From Diphasiastrum complanatum (lineage: Eukaryota > Streptophyta > Lycopodiopsida > Lycopodiales > Lycopodiaceae), in assembly GCA_029204225.1 (NCBI GenBank), contig CM055110.1, forward strand, positions 13,766,796-13,830,795: a stretch of 64,000 nucleotides of DNA, read 5' to 3'. A program made the translations under genes and the position numbers. Below, piece by piece: positions 20,857-31,199 of the stretch. Below the pieces are notes generated by a model. It saw only the letters and a list, made by a program, of their open reading frames with translations, made no database searches and had not been told where the DNA came from. Position 1 is the stretch's first letter; each line of letters starts with the position of its first letter.

Positions 20857-22076
20857 TGTTGTAAAGCTACCTTTACAAGCTTTACTTTCGGCGCCAGCAG
20901 CGCCCCTGCTGCTCCCGGCGCCAATGGCGCCGGCACCGCTCTCGGCGCCACTGTGACCAGAATCCAGCCGGGGCCAAGTTCCTATGGCTGAAAATCTTTG
21001 ATCGGTTCTAGCGGAGTCCAGAGAGCTCAGATCGATGTGCAATCACCTCACACGATCTAGGCATGATTAAAGGAAGCCTGGGGATCAATAAAATCTAGAG
21101 AGAGAAAATGACTTTCTAGAAAGAGAAAATTCTAGAGAGAGAAAAATGTGCTTTACCAGCTTAGGTAGAGTGCTTGGTATGAGGGGGGGTGCCGAATCAC
21201 ACCAATACTATAGGGGGGTGCGGGTTGCGACTCAGGGCGAGCTCCAACCAACTCTCAGCCTCCCTTGCTGGAATGTTGTCATGGCTCTCGCCTTGGCATG
21301 CTAGGGCCCCGGAGACTAGGGTCGGTCACACACTTGAAATGTAACCTTCTCAGATTTATCAATAAAGTGGGATTTTTCTCAAATTGACTCTGATTACCTT
21401 CTGGGTTTCAGTGTTCGGTAAAAGCGCCAATTGTAAGGCCGCTTCCAAATTTTTAAGTTGACACATAGCTGAGGGTCGTATATCCCGGGACGCCAGCGGT
21501 ATGCCGTCAGGACCATTCGGTCTGTGGCGCCAACAGGGATGCTGTCGGGACCATTTGGTCCATGAACTGGTTGTTTCCATATCTGTCGCGGCTTGTGGTT
21601 CTGAGTGTTCCTTGCATGAACGTGAATGGGTTAAGCTCTTGGGGAACTGGCTCTAACCTGTCGGCTGAGTTGGATGGCTTGCTTGGGTGGATGTTACCTG
21701 TTTATGGCTGTCCAGTCTGGCGTGGCGCCAGGTTGGCTTCCAGCACTCGTGACGAAGCTTTCAGTTGGTTAAGTCTGATGTAAGTCAGACCGCTTGCTTG
21801 GAATGGATGTTACTCGTTTGTAATGAAGCTTCGAGTTGGTTAAGTTTGATGTATGTCGGGCGGCTTGCTTGGAGGGAAGTCACGCACATCGGGACCCCCG
21901 ATCTGGCATGGCGCCAGGTTGGATCTCAATGTTGGTTTTCGGAACTTCAAATTGGTTAAGTCTGATCGTTGTTGGCGAGTTGGCTGCTTGTATGTCAAGT
22001 GGGTTTGGATGGCAAGAGTTGAAGGCTGGGAAGCTAAGTCGTGGTTCCCGGCTCCCTTTGGAATGCCTGCGCTACA
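20857..22076 (+). repeat. 5' LTR of nested element, 1220 bp
   Basis: Runs from TGTTGTAAAGC to CGCTACA; a TG spacer and the primer site follow. It is rich in GGCGCC. Part of it (21150-21230, GTGCTTTACC ... CGAATCACA ... CTATAGGGG) is homologous to the host LTR read in reverse (24985-25060). Short direct repeats around 'GTTGGTTAAGTCTGATGT' occur near 21765, 21835 and 21953. Confidence 0.82.
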
Positions 22077-22078
22077 TG

Positions 22079-22090
22079 TGGTATCAGAGC
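22079..22090 (+). promoter_or_regulatory. Primer-binding site, tRNA-iMet (nested element)
   Basis: TGGTATCAGAGC followed by CGACTGGCC, two bases after the LTR end. The host element has the same site and the same 2-bp spacer on the other strand. Confidence 0.93.
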
Positions 22091-22166
22091 CGACTGGCCG
22101 GTCAGCTATGCGGATCTCACGGAAATGGCCACGGTTTGGGGTTCATCAAGACAACTGTTGTGCAAG

Positions 22167-22554
22167 ATGCTGCCCACAGTGTAAGCACGGGTGCGTCCAC
22201 GGTCGGGGTGGTCGGCAGAACGGGGGACTTGATGAGTCAAAGTGTTGCCCTTGAGGTGTAAGCACGGTCAGTTCTCGTGGTTCGGGCCTGGCGCTGTCTG
22301 CACGTAGGACATATGAGGCAGTGTGCTGCCATTAGGTTGGTGTAAGCACGGTCTGTGCCTTGTGGGGTGCGGGGCGACATATTCGAACTGTTCGGGTTAA
22401 CCATTGATACAGAGATGTTGCTCGAATTCGGGTGTAAAGCACGGGTGGTTAGCTGCCGGTGCGGGATAGCTGCCGATCGTTTAGCTATAAGGGCTATCGA
22501 CCAAAAAGTGGTGGGGCGTGACTGAGGCAATGTGCTGCTTAATGGTGAAAGCAC
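22167..22554 (+). ncRNA. Leader stem-loop array (nested element)
   Basis: Five short inverted repeats of the form GTGCT-(12-17 nt)-AGCAC stand in series: 22168-22189 (ATGCT arm), 22242-22265, 22323-22349, about 22425-22444 (degenerate) and 22532-22554. Each is followed by a conserved GG or GA. Equivalent hairpins occur in the host element leader. This is predicted RNA structure in the 5' leader, possibly for packaging or dimerisation; function is inferred. Confidence 0.5.
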
Positions 22555-22836
22555 GGATAGTTGGAGGGGTGTCCTATGTGGGCTGATTCCGTGATCGATT
22601 TGTATGGGCGCGGCCAGGCAAAGGTCCGTTGGCAGGACCATCTCAAAGGGGGACCTTGTCTTTGTTACTTGTTAGTAAACCTACCTGAGTGTCTTACTTG
22701 TATGTATTCGTGGTGAGCCTTAGTACTCGTGCTTTGCCTGGTTTGCATGATTGCTTGTGATACAAGGAGCTGATGGCTCGAGAAGGAACCTTTTCTTTTG
22801 AAGGCTGATACCATCAAACAAAGAGGACTACATAAT

Positions 22837-23342
22837 CTGTGGGGCGGATTTGCAATTCAAGTACTCACACGTGAACGACAACGAAACGACTCAATGTTTG
22901 CAAAGGATGGATGGCTGGCCTGTTTTTTTGGGTTAGTTTCATTTGCGACAACGCCCACCAGATGCAAGCAGGAAGTCAAAAGTTGGAAAGGGCAATTTCA
23001 GGGGAGATCTTCTATGGAGCAGTTGGTCTTCATTTTGGGACGGCCACCTTCAAAACTGAAACTCACTGAGCATGGGTGATATCTAGAATCTGTGGGGCGG
23101 ATTTGCAGTTCAAGTACTCGCACGTGAACGGCAACGAAACGACTCAATGTTTGCAAAGGATGGATGGCTAGCATGTTTCTTGGGTTAGTTTCATTTGCGA
23201 CAACGCCCACCAGACGCAAGCAGGAAGTCAAAAGTTGGAAAGGGCGATTCCAGGGGAGATCTTCTATGGAGCAGTTGGTCTTCATTTTGGGACGGCCACC
23301 TTCGGAACTGAAACTCACTGAGCATGGGTGATATCCAATATC
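22837..23342 (+). repeat. 253-bp tandem duplication
   Basis: Two units starting CTGTGGGGCGGATTTGCA at 22837 and 23090, each ending near ACTGAGCATGGGTGATATC, with only a handful of differences. Inside the nested element's interior; no recognised coding function. Confidence 0.9.
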
Positions 23343-23727
23343 AGTTGGGTTTTTCCTCAAAGGGGAAAGACTAGGATCCTCTTCAGAGATTGGCAACAAG
23401 TTAGATAAAGCCATAATCCTAGCAGATGGGAAGCAAAGTGTTGGAAAGGCTTTTTGTCCGAAGAACTCTACTCTAAATCCGATCAACTGATTTTATAAGT
23501 GGAGGGGAACTATCACACACACATCTCTCTTGGGGCAAATTTTGAATGAAAGTTGATCAAAATGGGGGCAAATTCAAGGTGACCTAGCCATACTCACATG
23601 AGGAGACTGGCGAACTTTGGACCTAATAAGTTGACAAGTTTTTGTTGTGGAAAGGAAAGTTTGTTATAGGCTTTCTCTGGACCAGCAATGATGAGGAAAC
23701 ATATGAGTACGCTGGTTTGTGTTACGT

Positions 23728-24200
23728 GTAAGGCAGCTGATCAATGAAGGAACTGTGAAAGTTGAGTCTTGCATGAGAGACTTGGTATTTCGAACGGACG
23801 CTAAGGGACAGTTTGCGTTGAGATCGGACTAGTGCAAACTCTGGGTGCATGTGTCTGATTCAAAGAGAGCTACTTGAAGCCAAGCTCGATGTACACTTCT
23901 TGTTTTGACTGTGAGGCAACTGACCAGTGATGGAATTGTGAAAGTCAAGTTTTGCGCGACGGACATGGTGCTTCAAACAAACGCGAAGAGATAGTTCGGA
24001 TGCGGATCAAACTGGTGCGACCCTTTGGCTTTCCACGAGGTCAATGGTTACATTTGGGCTGATTCAAAGAGCTACTTCAAGCTAAGTGAGAGGTGCATTG
24101 CGGAGTACTCAATCTTTGCCTACCTTAAAGAGCCAAGATGGAAAAGTATCAAGATCAGGCTGGGACAAGGAGAGAAATCAAGGTGCAGAAGCGACAAGGC
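23728..24200 (+). pseudogene. Imperfect tandem coding-like repeat, unrecognised
   Basis: Two units of about 183 bp (from 23728 and 23911) read VRQLINEGTVKVESCMRDLV and VRQLTSDGIVKVKFCATDMV with interspersed stops. The second continues as DPLAFHEVNGYIWADSKSYF and KLSERCIAEYSIFAYLKEP. This looks like a decayed gene fragment, duplicated inside the nested element. Family not recognised; it may be captured host sequence. Confidence 0.4.
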
Positions 24201-24656
24201 ACAGAGTGGACCATAAAGTGGGCAATCAAACGATAAATCCTTTGGCTCGGGGAGCCCTGATACCTGTGCGGAACTGAACAAATCCGGAGCTCAGGGAGCT
24301 CAACACAGAGTGCATCAAGGACAAATCAGGAGCTCAAAGGAGTTCCAAAGTCGAAAGTCAGAAGCGACAGGGGCGAACATTTCAAAGAAAGGCCTCTGTC
24401 ACCAGTTAATAAGGTTTTTGGGTTTTACGAAAGCGTTTTCAAATCTACGCTTTTCCCAGACAAAGATATATTTTCAAGTTATGTAATCTTTCAGTACAAA
24501 GAGTTGAGCCTCCGACTTGTGGTGTGCCAGCTTCAATGTTAATAAAAAGTGGCCAGTAAATTGAGTACTGTGCCAAGTAGCTTAAATGTATAGTCATTTT
24601 AATTGGGAGACACCTTTACTTTAATCTGACATCTGATGAGGACATCAGATTTTATA

Positions 24657-24669
24657 AAGGTGGGGTGGA
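24657..24669 (+). promoter_or_regulatory. Polypurine tract (nested element)
   Basis: AAAGGTGGGGTGGA directly precedes the 3' LTR start TGTTGTAAAGC at 24670. Confidence 0.8.
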
Positions 24670-24982
24670 TGTTGTAAAGCTACCTTTACAAGCTTTACTT
24701 CCGACGCCAACCATGTCCCCGGCGCCAGCAGCGCCCCTGCTGCTCCCGGAGCCAACGGCGCCGGCGTTGCTCTCAGCGCCACTGTGACCAGAATCCAGCC
24801 GGCGCCAAGTTCCTATGGCTGAAAATCTTTGATCGGTTCTAGCGGAGTCCAGAGAGCTCAGATCGATGTGCAATCACCTCACACGATCTAGGCATGATTA
24901 AAGGAAGCCTGGGGATCAATAAAATCTAGAGAGAGAAAATGACTTTCTAGAAAGAGAAAATCCTAGAGAGAGAAAAATGTGC
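24670..24982 (+). repeat. Truncated 3' LTR of nested element
   Basis: Matches the first 300 bp or so of 20857-22076, with a small indel near 24705. It stops at AAAAATGTGC and joins the remainder of the host LTR across a shared TGC. Confidence 0.88.
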
Positions 24983-25324
24983 CGGACTCCCCCTATAGTT
25001 CTGCTGTGATTCGGTGCACCCCCTCTGGTTTGAAACATAGTGCTTTCCGGTAAAGCACGCTTTTTAGGACTTAGTTTTTATTTTGCTGATTAAGCCTGGC
25101 AAGCCTGGCAGAATCAGTCTGGCTCCCGGACATGGGTCCCGGGAGCCGTCCCGGCGGCCAAATCAACTTGCTTTCCTGACTAGGCCATGACTCGAGCTCC
25201 AGAGCTAGCTCATGACTTGTGACTACTTGACTGGCTCACCACAGGTCGGAGGCTCAGTCCTTGACGTTCTAACCCTTTGAGTCTTACACGGCACGTTGGG
25301 TGCACCCGAGTCAGCTTTACAACA
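24980..25324 (-). repeat. 3' LTR of gag-protease element, inner part
   Basis: Matches the right part of 28619-29535, from TGCCGGACTCC to CAGCTTTACAACA. It lacks the roughly 30-bp insert seen at 29453-29483. Confidence 0.9.
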
Positions 25325-25340
25325 TCCTCCCCTCGTTTGA
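25325..25340 (-). promoter_or_regulatory. Polypurine tract (gag-protease element)
   Basis: Minus strand AAACGAGGGGAGGA lies directly before the LTR start TGTTGTAAAGC. Confidence 0.78.
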
Positions 25341-25710
25341 GAAAGCTGATGTCCTTATTAGGGCCAAACTAGAACCTAAGACTCATGGCACGGGCTTAAT
25401 TCATCGGCCAGACTTTAGTCACATATACAAGGGCACGGGCTTGATTCACCGACCAAAGGAAACCAACTGTAAAGAGAAGTAATGATATTGTTTTTTGCAC
25501 CCAGCATAGGAAAAGTGTGGATCTAGTTCACTTATGTAAAACCTGTGTAAAGCTGCTGCACTTAGACATTAGACTGAAGCTCACTCCTCGATGAGAAATG
25601 CGGCTTACTTTATTAACATGAAAGAAAAAGGTACTTACGGCTCCCTTAAGCCTCAGATATGTCGTTTTCGTCGCACGTCTGGATGAGTCCCCTAGGACTC
25701 TAGATATTTC

Positions 25711-26005
25711 GTTTGGTCGCCCAGGCTGAGCTCCCTGAGCTCTGCATCGGCACTTAGATTCACCTCTGATGTGGAAACTGCAGGCAATGTTGGCTCCATT
25801 TGACCTCGCGTCAGCTGGTTTGCCACTGTTAATGTCCTTCGTTAAAGAAGTGAGCTTTCGCTTGGTCACACAAGGTGAGCTCCCTGAGCTCTGCATCGAC
25901 ACTTAGATTCACCTTTGATGTAGAGACTATAGGCAATGTTGGCTCCATTTGTTCCCGTGTCAGCTGGTCTGTCACTGTTGGCTGTCCTTCGTTAAAGAGG
26001 TGAAT
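25711..26005 (-). repeat. 149-bp tandem duplication after the protease
   Basis: The block starting GAGCTCCCTGAGCTCTGCAT occurs at 25728 and 25877 with about 10 percent differences. It lies just past the protease stop, where pol would normally follow, so the 3' part of the polyprotein has been replaced by non-coding repeats. The ORF at 25528-25902 here is not a recognised protein. Confidence 0.8.
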
Positions 26006-26460
26006 GAGATTGGGAGGAATGGTTGGCTCAGGTCATTTGTGTCGTTCTTTTCTAGTTGGTCTCCTGGCACAGCTCTGACGACACAAGGTCTCCTGCCATT
26101 ATATAATAACACAAGGTTAACCCCTTTTGCCAAGAAGGCCACCACATGTTCGTTAAACCAGCTTAATCCCAAAATAGCGTCGAAGGCATCCATCTTCAAG
26201 ATTGTGAACGTTAGTCGATTATTCCAGGCTCCCAGAGAGATTGGTAAGTTGGTTGCCAATCTACAAGTGGTCATTGTACCTTTCGCGGTCTCCACACAAA
26301 TAGGAGTTACATTTTCTTCACATTGGATGTCCAATTCCCCTGTCAGTTTTTCTAACAAGTAGTTATGTGACGCCCCCAGGTCTACCATGAAGTAAATGAT
26401 CATGCCTTGAATACAGCCTTTCAGGTACAATAACTTGGATCCTCTCGCAAGAGTTGCCAT
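25972..26460 (-). pseudogene. Retropepsin-like aspartic protease with altered active site
   Basis: A 162-codon frame. The active site segment reads MVDLGASHNYL (residues 26-36), where the family has D-(S/T)-G, so Ser/Thr is replaced by Leu. The downstream flap and hydrophobic motif DAILGLSWF (near residue 92) is typical. In Ty3/gypsy elements this protease cleaves the Gag-Pol polyprotein. Here the active-site change and the missing pol argue that it is inactive. It lies directly downstream of gag on the same strand. Confidence 0.82.
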
Positions 26461-26493
26461 AAGATGTTCACGATACGCCGCAAGTGCCCCTAT

Positions 26494-27880
26494 CTATTGT
26501 AAGGCATTCAGGTCAGACTCCGTCAAATCCGTTTCTGGGTCCTCTTCGTCATCTTGTTCACCATCTTCTTGATCAAATGCCTCTCTCTCCATCCTATCAA
26601 ATCCTTCAATGGCAGCCATGATTTGCTTATTCAATGGTTTGGGGCATGACCTCCAAGAGTGACCTTGCTGATGACAATTGAAGCAACGCATGGAACTGTC
26701 CACTGTTGGTGAGCTGTTGCTGTGACTAGCTGAAGGTCCAACATTGTTTCTTCTCTGGAACATATTCCCTCCATTGTTGCCTTGGTTGCCAAACCCTGTT
26801 TTTGTTGGGAATTTGTTCACGCTACTCGAGGCTTGGTTGCCATTTGGAGCTGAGTCCCCCCTTGAAAAGAAGCTCAGACTCGGTCTGGATCCAGTAAATA
26901 CTCTTGTTGAGGTTGCGGGAGTAGCTGGTGCCAATGTGCTCTCATAATCACAAACCATTTCAGCCGCTCGAATAGTTGAATTGAAATCATGGGGCATGTA
27001 GTTGTCTATCGCACGCCGGGTCCAAGATTGCATTCCAGACAATAGGTAATGAGTTTTGTCTGCCTCGGACATATCTTCAATAACCCATACACTCTGTCTA
27101 AATTTATTGAGGTACTCTCGCAATGACCCTTTCTGTTTGAGCCCCGATAATTCTGTCCTCAATCTCATGTGTGAATCCTTTGGTATGAACTCCTCTCGTA
27201 ATGCGGCTTTGAATGCGTCCCATGTCTGAAAATGCATTCCTGCCATCCGGTACCAGTTTGTAGTGTAGCCCTCAAAATATGCTAATGCCAAGTCAGTTCT
27301 TTCTTCCTCAGGAGTGTTCATCAGACGGAAGTAATGGTCCATGTGAAACAACCAATCTTCCACAACTTGAATGTCATGCTTTCACTTTGGCAGTCTTCCT
27401 TGGGCCTTCCGTGTTTCGCACTCGTGGTTCTCTTGGTATCTGTGGAGGAGGCGCCACTGCATTCCCCCTAGTTGCTTCCAACTCTTCAAACCTGGCTTCG
27501 AGCTGTGTTAGCCCGTCTCTCATTTCTCTAGCAAGGTTAAATTGAGTAAGATTCATGGTTCGCAAGGATGTTTGCCATTCTTTCCTTTCTATTTCTCTGT
27601 CCTTCTTCACCTCGCTAAGCATAGCCGTCATTGCGCTTGATAAGTATTGCCGCATCTTCACTTCAAAGAGGTCCTGTTGCGCCTCTGGCAAGGGTTCGTC
27701 TCTTGGTGTAGGTTCAGAAGGGCCACCCATCTCTTCTTGGAGAGGCGCCACTGTGGAGTGCATACGCTCTTTCTTTCTCAACTTGGACCTGGTGCCATCT
27801 CGATGCATGCGAGAGCTGTATTCTCGAGCCAGCTCTTCTCCGTCCGTCAATGCTCGTAACTCTTCAAGATGGTCCTCCAT
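26494..27880 (-). pseudogene. gag of the gag-protease element
   Basis: The N-terminal part (27880-27374) starts MEDHLEELRALTDGEE and contains charged, coiled-coil-like sequence. A TGA with a frameshift near 27370 separates it from the gag core (27363-26494): VEDWLFHMDHYFRLMNTPEE, YFEGYTTNWYRMAG, ALREEFIPKDS and REYLNKFRQSV. The core has the retrotrans_gag pattern. The knuckle CFNCHQQGHSWRSC (residues 227-240, CX2CX4HX4C) follows an N/S/G-rich linker, and the C-terminus is acidic. It would form virus-like particles and bind RNA. One frameshift separates it from an intact gag. Confidence 0.9.
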
Positions 27881-28604
27881 TATTGTCAGAGGTGTACTTC
27901 CAACAAATTATCGCCTCAATCCTTTTTATATTTGAAACTCTCCCTTCTGTCGGCTGGGCCCCACAGCTCTTGTCTTCTTTATTAAATCAGCTTCAATGAA
28001 AATATCCCCTCCTCAAACTTAGCATGCCCACATCACCTGAGAGCCAAGTAGGAACCAGGTCATTTGTGTCCAAGCAAGCACACAACAAATGGAACATACC
28101 AACCAAAGCAAACACAGAGGATCCTTCTCAAGCCACAAACCCCCCTGAGACCGGACGTAGGACCTTTGCCTAGCCGCGCCCACACAAATCTATCACAAAA
28201 TTAGCCCACGGGGAAACATCCATCCAACCATCCGTGCTTTCACCATTAAGCAGCACATTGTCTCAGTCACGCCCCACCGCTTTTTGGTCGATAGCCCTTA
28301 TAGCTAAACGATCGGTAGCTATCCAACACCGGTAGCTAACCACCCGTGCTTTCACCAACCTAATGGCAGCACATTGCCTCATCTGTCCTAGGTGTAGAAG
28401 GCGCCAGGCCCGAACCGCGGAAACTGACCGTGCTTACACCTTAAGGGCAGCACTTTGACTCATCAAGTCCCCCGTTCGGCCGACCACCCCGACTGTGGAC
28501 GCACCCGTGCTTACACTGTGGGCAGCACCTTGCGCAACAGTTGTCCTGACAAATCCCAAAAGGTGGCCATCCCTGTGAGACTTGCGTAGCTGACCGGCTA
28601 GTCG
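27881..28604 (-). other. Leader of the gag-protease element
   Basis: About 720 bp between primer site and gag start. The half next to the primer site (28170-28600) is homologous to 22091-22640 of the nested element. Outside the stem-loops nothing is recognised. Confidence 0.7.
28234..28528 (-). ncRNA. Leader stem-loop array (gag-protease element)
   Basis: Four perfect 5-bp-arm inverted repeats GTGCT...AGCAC at 28234-28256, 28346-28372, 28430-28453 and 28507-28528, spaced 77-112 bp. On the element's strand each reads GTGCTGCC(n)G(T/A)AAGCACGG. The order matches that of the nested element. Predicted leader RNA structure; function unknown. Confidence 0.55.
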
Positions 28605-28616
28605 GCTCTGATACCA
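28605..28616 (-). promoter_or_regulatory. Primer-binding site, tRNA-iMet
   Basis: Minus strand TGGTATCAGAGC, continuing CGACTAGCC, two bases from the LTR at 28619. Confidence 0.93.
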
Positions 28617-28618
28617 CA

Positions 28619-29535
28619 TGTTGTGCCGGCGCCTCAAAGGGCGCTGGGACTTGAGCGGTTTTCCCAACACGCGCTTAAGTCTAACATTCATCCCTCATGC
28701 ACTTACGTAAAAGCCAACTCAGAAACGTAACAAGCTTAACCATTCAGACTTAAGAAAACTGGAATCCCAACCAACCCGAAAGCCAACTCAGAATCCGTCC
28801 CCAAAAGGTAACTAAAGGCAAAGACAAGCCACACATGAAACCCAAGGCATAGTGGTCGCCAAACTGACCAATTGGCATAGGGCAAGCCCCATGTCGATGA
28901 CAGGGACACTTAGGCGCCAGTGACGCAAAAAGGTTGTAGTAAGGGTCCTTCCACTTGGACTAGTCCCGGAGGCGAAACCGAAATGGTAATCATCCCCAAG
29001 GATCAGCTTTATTAGATTTGGAAGAGGTTACATTCATACATAGACTGACCGGTCTCGGGGACACCAACATGTGCTGGGCATTGTGCCTGGCTCGTGCTGG
29101 TAGAGGGAGCTGAGACCTGGCGACTAGATTCTTGGCGCTGGTTGAGCTGCCCAAGTTTCTGTCTGCCGGACTCCCCTATAGTTCTGCTGTGATTCGGCGC
29201 ACCCCCTCTCGTTTGAAACATAGTGCTTTCTGGTAAAGCACGCTTTTTAGGACTTAGTTCTTATTTTGCTGATTAAGCCTGGCAAGCCTGGCAGAGTCAG
29301 TCTGGCTCCCGGACATGGGTCCCGGGAGCCGTCTCGATGGCCGAATCAGCTTGCTTTCTTGACTAGGCCATGACTCAAGCTCCAGAGCTAGCTCATTACT
29401 TGTGACTACTTGACTGGCTCACCACAAGTCGGAGGCTCAGTCCTTGACGTTCTTACTTGCTCTGGGACCTTAAAGAGTGTCACCCCTTTGAGTCTTACAG
29501 GGCACGTTGGGTGCACCTGAGTCAGCTTTACAACA
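28619..29535 (-). repeat. 5' LTR of gag-protease element, 917 bp
   Basis: From TGTTGTGCCGGCGCC to CAGCTTTACAACA, followed by the TSD GCATG (29536-29540). It is uninterrupted, unlike the partner LTR. Confidence 0.93.
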
Positions 29536-29540
29536 GCATG

Positions 29541-30600
29541 GCATCAGCTAACATTGTTTTCATTTCCTTTTGGATGAATTTTGTGGTAGGATACATATTG
29601 GTAGGAATGTGTTATTGCTTGTTCCATACTTTTGTAGGTTTGTTCTTGTGGAAACGAATTAAAGTTTGCAATCTATATCTCTGTAGAAAGTTTACTGTAG
29701 TGGCCTCCAAGTACATGTCACGTGTAAGTTCACTCCCAAGGGAATAGTGCTTTCCCTAGTGCGGTTAGCTTGGTTGAATGGCTTTCCTATCTAACCACAC
29801 CTAGTTAACCACCTAACTAATCACAAGCATGAACAAGCAAGGAAGGTCTCTTACACCTTCCCCTCTCTCACCTCACTAAAAACACAAGAAGATAGCAAAA
29901 GCAATTAACTAGAAAGCATTCATAAATAGCAAAAAACAACAAAAGAGAGAGATGAGAGAGTGAGGTGCAAGGATGTTCAGATTATCAAATGGGCCTTATC
30001 TCCTCCATCTATATGAACATGAAAACTGAGTACAAGAGGTGCCTTTTTATTCTTGGGGAACGCCCTGCCTTGATCTTTGATTGGGTAAATCTAAATGGCA
30101 AGGATCCTAATCCAAGCCCTTCACATGAAATCTAATGGTTTCAAATTGAGAAGGGTGCCCCTCACATAAATCATGTGAGTTTCTTTTTGGAGCATGATTC
30201 ATGTGAGTTCTTCCAAACTTAGAACCATCTCAAACTTGACTTTGAGATTTTTATTTATTTTATGCCCCAAGTTGCTTCTTCCTAGTTCTACAAGTTTTAC
30301 AGAACATATTAGCATGCTCATTGAGTTGGGCTTATACACATAGGATGCCAGTGCCCTCGCACTTATTACTCCTAACTATAGAGTGTACTGTGGCAGGAAG
30401 ATAAGAGAGAGAAAGATAGTGTAAAAGAAATTGTTACAGATGCTTGCTTTAGCTTTCATTTTATTATTTCAAGATTTTTAAGCTATTTTTTGGATGAAGT
30501 AGAGTCTTAAGAGTGTGAAAAGGGAGACATAGTTTAAAAATAGGAAGTATTGTGGGTTTTTTTGTGTTTGAGTTTACTTTCAAGTCCCTGAAATAATCGA
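29541..30600. repeat. Duplicated segment, part C, copy 1
   Basis: Matches 35637-36690 closely. The minus strand at 29541-29740 has a coding-like stretch (SELTRDMYLEATTVNFLQRY, LQTLIRFHKNKP) conserved in both copies. It leads toward the part-B frame across the insertion site. The rest is AT-rich and non-coding. At 30600 it joins part D directly, whereas copy 2 has 730 bp more, including a (GA)n tract. Confidence 0.88.
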
Positions 30601-31020
30601 GACAAGAAAAATAAGTATTATCTTGGTGATTTTTAGCTCGTATCCTCTCTGCACTGCTTCAGCATTGCGTAGCTACGTGATCATTTGCCAAACCTCTAAA
30701 TTCACATTAGCCAGCCAATCTGGAGTATCTGGCTCTAGCGTATGATCTTTCTACTGATCGAGTATGTCTTCTGTGTCGGTGGCAGTAGCAGCAGCTATTA
30801 TAGTTGTTTCAACAGCATCATCAATGACATTATCCACAACCTCCTGGACCTACTCAATTCCAAAAGCTATAGAGTCCTAGTTGTCTACCTTTGTTTCTAC
30901 ATCTGCCACTGAAGTGTTGACCATAAAATCTGACACAACAGCATCCTTAGGTACTAAGTCATGTGTAGCTTGACTCTGGCCTGTGTCAACATCAACGATC
31001 TCAATGGAGCTAAGATCGAC
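30601..31020 (-). pseudogene. Acidic coding-like relic, copy 1
   Basis: The minus frame includes VDLSSIEIVDVDTGQSQATH, VQEVVDNVIDDAVETTII and LEPDTPDWLANVNLEVWQM, with three in-frame stops. The same frame with fewer stops is at 37343-37850. Rich in D/E/V/T. No family recognised. Confidence 0.4.
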
Positions 31021-31199
31021 TTGTTGTGGTTGTCTTTTGTCTTTTTTTTTTCGTTTTTCGGCCGTACGGTACGGCCGTACGGACGTACGTGTGGACCAGT
31101 TTTTTTTTCTTTCGGTTTTTTGCCATTTTATTTTTGCAAATTCTTTTACGTTTGTGGTGGAATGTGGATGTGGACAGCCAATGACGAGCTGCCACATTG

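Larger units (their letters stand above)
20857..24982 (+). mobile_element. Nested related LTR element, opposite orientation
   Basis: 5' LTR 20857-22076, primer site 22079-22090, interior with tandem duplications and no gag or pol, polypurine tract before 24670, truncated 3' LTR 24670-24982. The LTR start TGTTGTAAAGC equals the host LTR's start on its own strand, and the leader is clearly homologous to the host leader (28170-28600). It is therefore a member of the same family inserted in inverse orientation. About 22 bp of host LTR is missing at the right junction and the 3' LTR end is lost, so a deletion followed insertion. Confidence 0.85.
20333..29535 (-). mobile_element. gag-protease LTR element, 9.2 kb including a nested insertion
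   Basis: The 5' LTR is 28619-29535 (917 bp) and the 3' LTR is 20333-20856 plus about 24980-25324. Other parts are a tRNA-iMet primer site (28605-28616), a polypurine tract (25325-25340), gag, a protease and a leader with stem-loops. The TSD is GCATG. No RT, RNase H or integrase is present between protease and polypurine tract. It is therefore a TR-GAG-like non-autonomous element, and its own 3' LTR was later split by a related element on the plus strand. LTRs differ by scattered substitutions and a roughly 30-bp indel (29453-29483), so it is older than the element at 12081. Confidence 0.92.

Noticed and set aside
21836-22641. Overlapping ORFs of 133-141 aa
   Set aside because: They lie in the LTR and structured leader of the nested element. 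Repeats and high GC explain the absence of stops.
22998-23486. 162-codon minus-strand ORF with an internal repeat
   Set aside because: It translates the 253-bp tandem duplication, and the element reads on the other strand.
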